A stretch of DNA of 64,000 nucleotides from Sphingopyxis terrae subsp. terrae NBRC 15098. GTDB lineage: Bacteria > Pseudomonadota > Alphaproteobacteria > Sphingomonadales > Sphingomonadaceae. Of the stretch, positions 47,303-55,636 are shown one piece after another. Numbering within the stretch: position 1 is the stretch's first letter; each line of letters starts with the position of its first letter. Made by a program: the position numbers and the translations under genes. The stretch spans positions 62,001 through 126,000 of the forward strand of contig NZ_CP013342.1 in assembly GCF_001610975.1 (NCBI RefSeq), read 5' to 3'. Below the pieces are notes generated by a model. That model did no database searches. It was not told the DNA's origin and was given only the letters and a program-made list of their open reading frames with translations.

Positions 47303-47318
47303 CTTACCGCTCGGTAAG
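47303..47318. promoter_or_regulatory. HipB operator-like palindrome O3
   Basis: cttaccgctcggtaag, a 16-bp palindrome with 6-bp perfect arms and the same core as O1 and O2. A further half site, cttacccgg, lies at 47289-47297. The exact 50-bp register suggests cooperative binding along one face of the DNA or looping. Confidence 0.7.
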
Positions 47319-47425
47319 TGGATTGATGGTCTGAGCGGACGTTCCGTGCTATCGGGATCGCCGAAGTTCGGAGGTCTGTCCTTGTCGATCACCAACGCTC
47401 CATATGACGAAGATGAAAGCTGGCA

Positions 47426-47800
47426 ATGGCGCGAGCGGCCACTGCATTGGTCGCGCGCTGGGGCGTTCCCGACGAAACGGTTGCGCGGCTGGTCAATGGC
47501 GAGGGGCGGGCTACGGCGCTGCTATGCATTCATCGCGCATTGCGATGCATATTCGCTGATAGCGATAGAGCCGCGCGGTGGATAGGTGCACCTAACGAGG
47601 CCTTTGATGGAGCCAGCGCGCTGGATCTCATGATGGCAGATGGCCTCGCAGGTAAGCGAACGGATCATAACATCGGCAAGGGACATCGACTCAACTCCTG
47701 CAAGCAGGTCTCAGCCGGTGCGACATCTCAAGCCAGCGATGGGGCCACCAGAAAATGGCCGCGGGGCCATCGCCTATTCCGGTGGCCCCATTTCGAGTGA
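47426..47800 (+). pseudogene. Broken ParS/DUF2384-type antitoxin
   Basis: A 124-codon frame starts with an antitoxin-like helix-turn-helix remnant and then reads TALLCIHRALRCIFADSDRA, followed by RWIGAPNEAFDGASALDLMM, the signature of the ParS toxin-binding domain that pairs with RES toxins. After DGLAGK (about 47658) the sequence changes to an unrelated, low-quality tail, and no RES gene follows. It is the 5' or middle part of an antitoxin gene truncated by a rearrangement; the toxin gene is lost. Confidence 0.65.
47736..47791. repeat. Alternative stem-loops at the truncation point
   Basis: An 11-bp perfect inverted repeat (atggggccacc at 47739-47749, ggtggccccat at 47781-47791) encloses a smaller one (atggcc/ggccat). 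A competing 7-bp stem pairs 47736-47742 (gcgatgg) with 47767-47773 (ccatcgc), so two exclusive folds are possible. It may be the end of a mobile element or a transcript structure. Confidence 0.55.
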
Positions 47801-48245
47801 GATTGAGTGAAATATCCTCGGACACCAAAAGACAAGACCAAGGAGAAAATGGCAGATTTCTGCCGTTTTGTCGGTGGTTCTGGGATGTCAGGAGAGGAGT
47901 AAATGGTGCCCAGAAGAGGACAAACAAGTAAAAAGCAAGTATTTGATATACTTGCTATATACACATTTCGAAGATTGAAATGCCACTTGCCATGCCCCCA
48001 AGTCTGAATTGCTTAAAAGATTTGGGTCTCTAAGCATTGTTTCAGGCACATTCATCATGTAGCACGGTGTATCGTTCCAATGCAAGTTTTTTGGTTCGAT
48101 TTATTTGTGACTGTTTGTTGCAATACGTACCGGCTTTGGGTCCCCGCAATTTGATCGCGCCATGACATGGCACCTACGGCCATGAACTGCTGACCATGCT
48201 CCCCCGGTCGGAGAGCTGTCTAAAGCGGCAGGTTGATCCCCCACA
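47801..48245. other. AT-rich non-coding stretch
   Basis: About 445 bp with clearly lower GC content than the rest of the window, most marked at 47880-48110 (ttttttgg, tatatac runs). No frame shows codon bias or a recognisable domain. It separates the broken antitoxin from the orphan HipB-like gene and looks like inserted or decayed DNA. Confidence 0.5.
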
Positions 48246-48280
48246 GGGTATATTGCGGGTTTATACCTCAGAGGGTATAG
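48246..48280. promoter_or_regulatory. GGTATA operator cluster upstream of the Xre gene
   Basis: Three half sites alternate in direction: ggtata (48247-48252), tatacc (48262-48267), ggtata (48274-48279), ending about 20 bp before the start codon. Such clusters are typical operators of HipB-like autorepressors. Assignment is by position. Confidence 0.55.
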
Positions 48281-48300
48281 AATGGCCAACGGAGGCAGTG

Positions 48301-48546
48301 ATGGATCAGCTTGTAAGACTGCCGAGGCAGCTAGGTGCAATCATCCAGAGTGCGCGTGTGCGGCAGGGGATGACCCAGTCAGAGCTGGCCGGCATTTCCG
48401 GCACACAGCAGAAAACCATATCAGCCATCGAAAACGGCAGCGTCGGAGTAAAGCTCGGCACGCTGCTCCGCGTGATCGCGAGCCTCGATCTCGATATCAA
48501 GATCGGGCCGCGAGAGCGTGGCCCCTCGATCGAGGACGTCTTCTGA
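48301..48546 (+). CDS. Orphan HipB-like Xre regulator
   Basis: From the ATG at 48301, 5 bp after a ggagg ribosome site, the product is 81 residues: LGAIIQSARVRQGMTQSELA then a helix-turn-helix ending in IENGSVGVKLGTLLRVIASL. This is the HipB antitoxin pattern. Normally hipA follows at once; here the next 180 bp hold no gene and the following gene is unrelated. It may be a solitary antitoxin left from a lost pair. Confidence 0.82.
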   Translation: MDQLVRLPRQLGAIIQSARVRQGMTQSELAGISGTQQKTISAIENGSVGVKLGTLLRVIASLDLDIKIGPRERGPSIEDVF

Positions 48547-48730
48547 GGCCATTCAATTTAGCTTTGGCTTCCAGCTCTTTCCCGTGCGCCGCAGCAGCGT
48601 CCCGCTCGAGCTACGACGCAACGTAGAGCCGTTAAGAGATCCAAAAGATCGGTGTGCCACATAGAAAGCCGCGCGTTATCTGAGTTGTAGATACCATCAG
48701 TGCGCACAACCCCAGACGTAGCGAAGGGCC

Positions 48731-49873
48731 ATGACACAATCTCTGCGCGGCGATTTGGCGAAACGCTATCTTCTGGAGGACCTGCCCGGCGCGTCCCAAT
48801 TGGGGGCTCGCTTGAACGGGATCTTGTTGAAGATCGATTCCGGCGAGCAGGTGACCGCGTTGCAGCGACAGTTTCTCGTCGCGACGGGTCTTCACGCGCT
48901 CTGCGCCTTAGCCGATGGCAAGATCACTCAAGGAGAGTTTTCCTCCCGGGCCGAGCAGGAGCAGGCAGCACGCATTGAGGAAGCTTCGGCCAAGGCCGTG
49001 AAGGATGCGGCAGAACGGGCGGCATGCGAAGAGGCAAAAGCCGCCGCGATCAAGGAGACCTTTGCCGCCATGGCGAACGATCCCGTGCTGCGGCGGAAGC
49101 GGGAAGCAAGGGAGCTGCGGCAGCGCTTCGACATAGGATATGTCGAAAGCGAGGACTATCCGCGCGTGATGGCGCTACTCAGGCAAGTCGCCAATCGGCA
49201 GCGCCTCAAGGCCGAGGACGTCGCATGGCTGAAGACCGAAGCCGATGACTGCTGGACAGACGCGCTGCAGAAAGCCTTCCATGCATTGGAAGCGGAAGCC
49301 CTCACAAAAGCATGGGAAACCAGCGGCAATCCCTGGGAGGCGGTGAACGCGAGCGCGCATTGGCGCAAGGCAGATGAACCCGAGCAAGCCTTGCGTCTGA
49401 CCGAAGCGGCGCGGGCGCAGATCGGGCCAAATCCCAAATTACATTCGGCCCTTGCAACAACGCGCGGCGGAGCAATGCGTGACCTGCGCCGCCTCGACGA
49501 CGCGAAGGCATTGGCAAACGACGCGCATGGATTGACCCCGAGCGACTACAGGCCCTGCACTTTGTTGGGCGCAGTCCACATCGAGCTTGGTGACCTCCAG
49601 GCAGGGCGCGAATGGTATGCCAAGGCCGAGTGCCTTGGCGCTTCGCGCCAAACGATCGACAATGATTTGCGCGGACTGCTAATGCGCGCCCCCATTGAGG
49701 AGCAGCATCGCATCCGCGAATACCTTCTCCAACACGATCCTCAGCGCTTTGCTTGGCTCCGGCGTTGGCTTGGCACCGGTCAATCGCCTTCGCATCCGAA
49801 GTCCGCACGCTCGATCAAGAGAAGAAACGACACCGCATTGGTCGAGGCAGGTCAGCATGATCATCGTTCCTGA
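48731..49873 (+). CDS. TPR-containing protein of unknown function
   Basis: This 380-residue soluble protein begins with a helical domain, then a charged coiled coil (about 75-115, rich in Ala, Glu and Lys), and ends with two or three TPR-like units (PKLHSALATTRGGAMRDLRR, then PCTLLGAVHIELGDLQAGRE) in which a tetratricopeptide register can be followed. I do not recognise a family. The stop overlaps the start of the broken nuclease gene, which suggests an old two-gene unit. Confidence 0.65.
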   Translation: MTQSLRGDLAKRYLLEDLPGASQLGARLNGILLKIDSGEQVTALQRQFLVATGLHALCALADGKITQGEFSSRAEQEQAARIEEASAKAVKDAAERAACEEAKAAAIKETFAAMANDPVLRRKREARELRQRFDIGYVESEDYPRVMALLRQVANRQRLKAEDVAWLKTEADDCWTDALQKAFHALEAEALTKAWETSGNPWEAVNASAHWRKADEPEQALRLTEAARAQIGPNPKLHSALATTRGGAMRDLRRLDDAKALANDAHGLTPSDYRPCTLLGAVHIELGDLQAGREWYAKAECLGASRQTIDNDLRGLLMRAPIEEQHRIREYLLQHDPQRFAWLRRWLGTGQSPSHPKSARSIKRRNDTALVEAGQHDHRS

Positions 49874-50100
49874 TGATCCGGGCCCTGCAGGTCCAGACGA
49901 CGTGTTCAAGGCGGCCGTCCGAAAAGTCTTCGACGGCGACGGCTTTCTGGCAAGCGTCTGGCACCCCTATCGCTAGGCTTGGGTCGAACGCGTTCCGTTC
50001 CGCTTTGCGTTCATCGACGCGCCCGAAATGGTGCGGGTTGATCTCGGGGCGGGCAAGCGCGCTCTTGTAAATGGTGGCTGGCTCGATCCCATTTATAGGA
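49857..50100 (+). pseudogene. Interrupted thermonuclease-like (SNase) gene
   Basis: Reading starts MIIVPDDPG at 49857 and shows KVFDGDGFLASVWHPYR, the first strand of a staphylococcal-nuclease fold, then a TAG stop at 49974-49976. The same frame continues in family style after the stop (AWVERVPFRFAFIDAPEMVR), which contains the IDAPE motif. Around 50090 the similarity ends and relaxase-helicase sequence begins in another frame. So the gene has both an internal stop and a truncated 3' end. Confidence 0.7.
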
Positions 50101-51480
50101 TATGCCTATGCCGGGACCGCCAAGACTACCACCGTGCTGGCGACCTATGCGCGTGAGGCGGCGAAGAGCGGACTTGCTGTCACAGCGCTCGCGCCGACCG
50201 CGTCGGCAGCCGCGGTCCTGGGAGAAGCGCTCGGCCTGCGCGGCGACACGGTCGCACGCCATCTTGTGTCGCCCGAGGCCAAAGGACTCGGCAAGGGTTC
50301 GGTCTGGATTGTCGATGAGGCTTCGATGCTTTCCGCGCGTGACATGGCGGCCCTGATGGCCAGCGCCGAAAAGGCCGGGGCGCGGCTTGTTCTGGTCGGC
50401 GACGTCAGGCAGCTCGGCTCGGTCGGAGCGGGGGCAGCCTTCGCCCAGTTGCAGCAGGCGGGCATGGCCACCGCGAAACTCGCTAACGTGGTGCGGCAGA
50501 CCAATGCTGAGACCCGCGAAGCCGTCATGGCGTCAATCGAGGGCCATGCCGGCAAGGCTCTGGCCGCGCTGGAGCGCGGCGGCGGCGAGGTGGTCGAAGG
50601 CGCGGACCGCGATGCGCGCCTTGCGACATTAGCGCAGCGCTATGTTGCCCTCAGCCCTGCAGAGCGTGCGCGGACCCTCGTGATCGAACCTTCGCGAGAA
50701 GGGCGCGATACCCTCACCGCCATGATCCGGCAGCAGCTGGCGCAGCGTGGCGAGCTGTCAGCAGCGACCGTCCGATTCGAGGCGCTCGAAGCCAAGGGCC
50801 TGACCCGCGCTGAAACCCGGCAGGCGGCAAGCTATGCCATCGGCGATGTTGTTCGCTTTGCCCGCGACTATGCCGACAAGGGCGTCACGCGCGGCGCAGC
50901 CTATCGCATTGAGAAGATCGATCCGGACAAGGCCGCCATCGCGCTCAAAACCGCCGACGGGTCATCCGTGGACTGGCGGCTGCGCCAATGGGGCGCGGGC
51001 AAGGTCGAGGTGTTCGAGCCGAAGGCGATGGAGTTGCAGGCGGGCGACCGCGTGCAGTTTACCCGCAACGACCGTGAGGCCGGGCGCATCAACGGGTTGC
51101 GCGGCACCATCACCGGCATCGATCCGGAGCGCCAGCAGGCAACCATCGTGCTGACCAATGGCCGCGAGCAGCGGCTCGATCTCACCGACCCACGCGACGC
51201 CCATCTGCGCCATGCCTATGTCCAGACTGCCCACGCAGCCCAAGGCCAGACCGCCGAGCGCGTCCTGATCCACGCCGACAGCCGCTCTGCCAATCTGGTC
51301 GATCAGAAGATGCTCTATGTCGCGCTCTCGCGCGCGAAGTCCGAGGCCATTGTCGTGACTGACGACAAGGCGCGGCTGATCCGCGCCATCCACGAGCGCG
51401 CGGGCGAGAAGCAGACGGCCATGGAAGCGAGTGCGCCCGAGGCCGCGAAGGCGAAGTCTCTGGGGGCTGGTCTCGGCTGA
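50071..51480 (+). pseudogene. Helicase half of a MobF-type relaxase (TraI/TraA-like), 5' truncated
   Basis: The open frame gives 469 residues: Walker A YAGTAKTTTVLATY, VDEASML (Walker B), GDVRQLGSVGAG and the C-terminal LYVALSRAKSEA motif, the RecD-like helicase pattern of MobF relaxases. The N-terminal relaxase domain with its catalytic Tyr and His triad is absent, since homology starts right at the Walker A box after foreign sequence. Conjugative nicking is therefore impossible; a free helicase fragment could still be made from 50071. Confidence 0.8.
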
Positions 51481-51700
51481 TCGTGTGAAGCGTGAACGCA
51501 GGGCCATGGCACCCTTCGCCCTGCCATTGGAATGAACTGCTCCCTCTCGTGACGGCCCGTGCCGGGCGGGATCAACAGCCTGCCCGCTCCATTCGGGCTT
51601 CGCCCTCCCGTGTTGGCTGTTCCGCGTACCGCTGACCCGCCCGGCCATCCGGCCCGTCCCTTCATCCGCGTTCCCAACGACAGGACGAAGGATCACCACC
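51481..51700. other. Intergenic region upstream of ardC
   Basis: 220 bp without a gene. It contains a short hairpin (gggcttcgccc) and a ribosome site (aagga) before the ardC ATG. No promoter can be named with confidence. Confidence 0.35.
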
Positions 51701-52584
51701 ATGGCCAGCACCGCAACCGCCAGCATCTACGACACCATTACCAACCAGATCATCGCCGCGCTGGAGCGCGGCACCGGCGACTACACGCTCCCCTGGCACC
51801 GCAGCAGCGCCCCGCTCACGCGGCCCATCAACGCGGTCACCCGCAAGGCCTATCGCGGCGTCAATGTCCTTGCCCTCTGGGCCAGCGCCGAGGCGCAGGA
51901 CTTCGGGCATGGTCTCTGGGCGACCTACCGCCAGTGGCAATCACTGGCGCGCAGGTGCGCAAGGGCGAGAAGGCCTCGCCGATCGTGTTCTACAAGGTGC
52001 TGGACAAGCCAGAGGGCAAGGAAGACGAGGCGCGAATGGGCTCCGGGCCGATCTTCGCGCAGGGCTCGCATGTGTTCAACATTGCGCAGGTCGAGGGCTA
52101 CGCCCTGCCGGAGGTGGCGGACGCCGAGGCGTTCGATCCCATCCCTGATGTCGAGGCCTTCATTGCCGCCACCGGCGCTGCGATCCGCATCCAGGGTGAC
52201 AGCGCCCATTACACCCCGTCCACCGACACAATCACCATGCCCGACCGCGAGCGGTTCTTCGCGACCGACACCGCCAGCGCCGGGCAGAACTGGTACGCCA
52301 TCCTGCTCCACGAGCTCGTCCACTGGACCGGGGCCGATCACCGCCTCGCCCGCACCTTCGGCAAGCGCTTCGGCGACGAGGCCTATGCCATGGAAGAGCT
52401 GGTCGCCGAGCTTGGCTCAGCCTTCCTTTGCGGCGACATTGGCCTATCGATCACCCCGCGTCCGGATCATGCCTGCTACCTCGCCAACTGGCTCAAGGTG
52501 CTCAAGGGCGACAACCGGGCAATCTTCACCGCCGCCAGCGCGGCGGCGAAGGCGGCGGAGTGGTTAGATGAAATATCTAAATAA
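51701..52584 (+). pseudogene. ardC: Frameshifted antirestriction protein ArdC
   Basis: ArdC proteins protect incoming plasmid DNA; they combine an N-terminal ssDNA-binding domain with a C-terminal zinc metallopeptidase. Here residues 1-80 (MASTATASIYDTITNQIIAA onward) are in one frame and the rest (AQVRKGEKASPIVFYKVLDK, then LLHELVHWTGADHR with HExxH) is in another. One G appears lost in the gcgcgc region at 51944-51949, between WQSL and AQVRKGEK. Without the shift the protein would be about 294 residues and complete. A sequencing error is possible. Confidence 0.85.
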
Positions 52585-52693
52585 CAGATACTTGCTGGGG
52601 CGCGTTTGGGTGCGATGGGCGGCTCGTCCGCTAGCGGCAGCGAGGCTGGCAATGCCGGTATACGTGCCATCAAGATTATGATTAAAGGCCGCC

Positions 52694-54571
52694 ATGCCCT
52701 CTCCGCCTTCAAAATCGATCATTAAGGCTCTCCCTAAAGACCTGCGCGACAAGCTGGCGATATGCCATGAGCACCCTGAGCAGGTTCTATTCCTTGATAT
52801 CGAGACAACTGGCTTGAGCCATTTCTACGACGAGATCACCCTAGTCGGCTGGGCAAAAGGCGGAAGGTCAGGAACATTCATCAAGGGACAAGACCCAAGT
52901 GAATTGTTTGATGTCACCCGCGACGCCATGGCCGTTGTGACATTCAATGGCATTCGCTTCGACCAAAAATTTTTGAAGCAGGAGTTTCCTGAAGCCCAAC
53001 TTCCGGCAGCGCATATCGACTTGATGTACCTGTGCCGTCGTGTGGGCTTAACGGGAGGTCAGAAAGCTATCGAGAATGAGTTGGGCTTGAATTTCCGTGA
53101 AGATTTGGACGGAGTCGACGGTTTCGCCGCAGTTTTGCTCTGGCACAAATATCTTCGCGGCGATGTTGATTCTTTGCGGCGCCTCATTTCATATAATCGC
53201 GCTGACATTGCTGCCATGGGCGGACTGTTCGATCATGCTCTAGCTCGTTTGGGCTATGAGCATGACTTGATCGGGCAGCCTGTGAAATTCGTTGAATGGT
53301 CGGCTCCGGCAGATCGCCATAAGCTACCCTTAGGTCTTAAGAAGCCGGACCCAGGACTGTCTCGCGCCCCAACCTTCCGCGAATTGTTTGGTGGTCTGAA
53401 AGCTGAGAAATCCAGAATCGTTGGCATCGACTTGACCGGATCAGAGGCGCGCCCAACGGGATGGTGTTTGCTGGACGGTTCGAGAGCGGAGACCGAAACA
53501 ATTTCCACTGATGACGATCTCATTCGGCGCACAATCGATGCGTCACCTGATCTCGTGTCAATTGACTCGCCACTTTGTCTTCCGTTTGGTCGCCAAACAG
53601 TTTTTGATGATGATCCGACGCGCGACGAATTCGGCATCATGCGATTTTGCGAACGAGAGCTCAAGCGGCGGGGCGTGAACGTCTATCCAAGCCTTTTGCC
53701 GAGCATGCAAAAATTGACGGCACGAGGCATTCGTTTGGCCGGAATTTTTAGGTCACATGGATTGCCTGTGATCGAGAGTTACCCTGGTGCCGCCCAGGAT
53801 GTCATGCGAATTCCTCGGAAGGGCGCGGGCGAAGAGTGGCTGAAACTTGGATTGAAGAATTTCGGTGTTCGCGGGAAGTTTGCGACGGCAAAAGTTACGC
53901 ATGATGAGCTGGATGCGATCACTTCCGCTCTGGTCGGCACTTTTCATCTGGCGGAGCTATCTGAAGAACTGGGAACGACAAATGAACCGCCACTCATCAT
54001 TCCACGCCTTGAGGTGAACCGAACGCCGTTTGTCGTGGGCGTGAGCGGACCCATCGCTGCTGGTAAAACGACCCTAGCGGAAATTTTGCAGTCGAGGGGC
54101 TATGCCTATACCAGATTCAGCTTGGTAATTGATGACCTGCTTCGTGAGCGAGGGCTGCCATTGGATCGACACCATCGCCAGCTAGTTGGTGCCGAGATCA
54201 ACAGGGACGGTCGCCAGCGCGAGCTTGCCGAACGAACCCTCTCGCGTGTGTCTGGTGCACGCACCATTGTCGTCGACGGCCTTCGTTTTCCCGACGACCA
54301 TGCGTTTCTCAAGGAGAAGTTCGGCTTCCGCTTTGTCCATTTATATGTCTCCGCACCTATGGACATCCGGCGAGAGCGCTACGCTGACCGATTGGGCCTA
54401 AAGCCTTCGGAAGTGAGCCAAGCGTTCGACGAAGCGATCACGTCTGAAGTCGAGCGGATGGTGCCGACATTAGAGCGCCTTGCCGATCAAACCTTCTTCA
54501 ACAACGGGTCAAAGGAGGATATGGCTACCTCGCTCATGAGTCTTGCGGCTAAGTGGGAGAGGGAGAGCTAA
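52694..54571 (+). CDS. DEDD exonuclease - DUF429 - P-loop nucleotide kinase fusion
   Basis: First gene of a three-gene operon; 625 residues. Residues about 30-185 are an RNase H-like DEDD exonuclease of the YprB type: D35/E37 (LDIETTG), D90 (FNGIRFD), D171 (YNRAD). Residues about 240-420 are a DUF429 domain (GIDLTG with D246, SIDSPL with D291, ESYPGA, HDELDA). Residues about 445-600 are a P-loop kinase related to dNMP kinases and CoaE (GPIAAGKTT, K458). All three parts keep their catalytic residues. The stop overlaps the next start (TAATG). The role is not known; nucleotide or nucleic-acid processing is likely. Confidence 0.85.
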   Translation: MPSPPSKSIIKALPKDLRDKLAICHEHPEQVLFLDIETTGLSHFYDEITLVGWAKGGRSGTFIKGQDPSELFDVTRDAMAVVTFNGIRFDQKFLKQEFPEAQLPAAHIDLMYLCRRVGLTGGQKAIENELGLNFREDLDGVDGFAAVLLWHKYLRGDVDSLRRLISYNRADIAAMGGLFDHALARLGYEHDLIGQPVKFVEWSAPADRHKLPLGLKKPDPGLSRAPTFRELFGGLKAEKSRIVGIDLTGSEARPTGWCLLDGSRAETETISTDDDLIRRTIDASPDLVSIDSPLCLPFGRQTVFDDDPTRDEFGIMRFCERELKRRGVNVYPSLLPSMQKLTARGIRLAGIFRSHGLPVIESYPGAAQDVMRIPRKGAGEEWLKLGLKNFGVRGKFATAKVTHDELDAITSALVGTFHLAELSEELGTTNEPPLIIPRLEVNRTPFVVGVSGPIAAGKTTLAEILQSRGYAYTRFSLVIDDLLRERGLPLDRHHRQLVGAEINRDGRQRELAERTLSRVSGARTIVVDGLRFPDDHAFLKEKFGFRFVHLYVSAPMDIRRERYADRLGLKPSEVSQAFDEAITSEVERMVPTLERLADQTFFNNGSKEDMATSLMSLAAKWERES

Positions 54572-55632
54572 TGCCCGTATCAATCGTTGTGGGGGGTCAG
54601 TTCGGCTCGGAGGGCAAGGGTAAGGTTTCTCTCGAGCTTGTGAGAATGGCAACCGAGCGCCGGATTGCGGTGGTACGCGTCGGGGGGCCAAACTCTGGCC
54701 ACACAGCCTATGATCGCGCGGGTCAAAAATTTGCCCTCAGGCAATTGCCCGCTGGCGCGGTTGATCGCAATGTCGATGTCGTTTTCCCTGCAGGATCGTT
54801 CATTGATGTCGACGTCTTGCAAAGCGAGATAGAACTGCTCAATTATCCGCGTGACCGGATATTTATCAGCCCATACGCGAACGTCATTACGCCTGAGCAA
54901 AAGGCATGGGAGCGAGAGGCGGGGCTCGTCTCTGGCATTGGTTCGACGGGAAGCGGTGTCGGCGCAGCCGTGATGGCAACCGTCGCTCGTGAAGCTTCGA
55001 ACTTCCCCTTGCACCGCCATGATGCTGCGCACTGCGAGCCGCTCGAGCGCTATTTGTGTGATACCACGTTGTTAATGCGACGATGGCTGGACGCTTACGC
55101 ACGGATTATTATCGAGGGAACCCAGGGATATGGATTATCCCTATCGGATGGTGGATTCTGGCCCAAGGCCACCTCACGAGCGACAACGGCCGCTGCGGCT
55201 TTGGCGGAAACGGGCCTAAGCCCAATGGACGTCGACAACGTTGTGCTTGTCATCCGCTCCTATCCGATCCGCGTTGCGGGAAATTCCGGACCACTGCCCG
55301 GTGAGACTTCTTGGGAGGCAATCTCGGATTGTATCGATACCAGAGCTGATCTTCGCGAATTCACAACCGTAACCAAGAAGCTACGGCGAGTTGGTCAATT
55401 CGATGCTTCATTGGTCCAGTCCGCGATCGCTTCCAACAATCCGACCATGCTTGTGCTGAATCATCTTGATTATATTGGAGTCGAGACTGATTTAAATGAT
55501 GGCACCAGCAGACTTAGTCAGTTCGTTCAAGAAGTCTCGGAAGCCATCAGCTGTCCAATAACCCATTTCGGTTTCTCTGATCGCGGCATGATTCCCAACT
55601 TGAAGCCATCGACTCAATTTCTTGGGTCCTAA
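54571..55632 (+). CDS. PurZ-like adenylosuccinate synthetase homologue
   Basis: Second gene of the operon; 353 residues, the short (archaeal/phage) form rather than the 430-residue housekeeping PurA. The P-loop reads GGQFGSEGKGK: serine (S13) replaces the catalytic Asp of PurA (D13 in E. coli), a change described for PurZ of phages with 2-aminoadenine DNA, which uses dGMP plus Asp. The other catalytic residue, H44 (GGPNSGHT), is kept, as are GSTGSGVG (124-131), EGTQGYGL and the aspartate loop FTTVTKKLRRVG. The substrate may be a 2-aminopurine nucleotide; this is inference. Confidence 0.85.
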   Translation: MPVSIVVGGQFGSEGKGKVSLELVRMATERRIAVVRVGGPNSGHTAYDRAGQKFALRQLPAGAVDRNVDVVFPAGSFIDVDVLQSEIELLNYPRDRIFISPYANVITPEQKAWEREAGLVSGIGSTGSGVGAAVMATVAREASNFPLHRHDAAHCEPLERYLCDTTLLMRRWLDAYARIIIEGTQGYGLSLSDGGFWPKATSRATTAAAALAETGLSPMDVDNVVLVIRSYPIRVAGNSGPLPGETSWEAISDCIDTRADLREFTTVTKKLRRVGQFDASLVQSAIASNNPTMLVLNHLDYIGVETDLNDGTSRLSQFVQEVSEAISCPITHFGFSDRGMIPNLKPSTQFLGS

Positions 55633-55636
55633 GCCA

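Noticed and set aside
47691-47964. Minus-strand frames in the AT-rich stretch
   Set aside because: Two overlapping frames look protein-like only over the stem-loop region; no start signals or family resemblance.
54571-55632. Gene 2 as the housekeeping purA
   Set aside because: It is short, has Ser for the catalytic Asp, lies in an accessory operon, and is not near purine genes.
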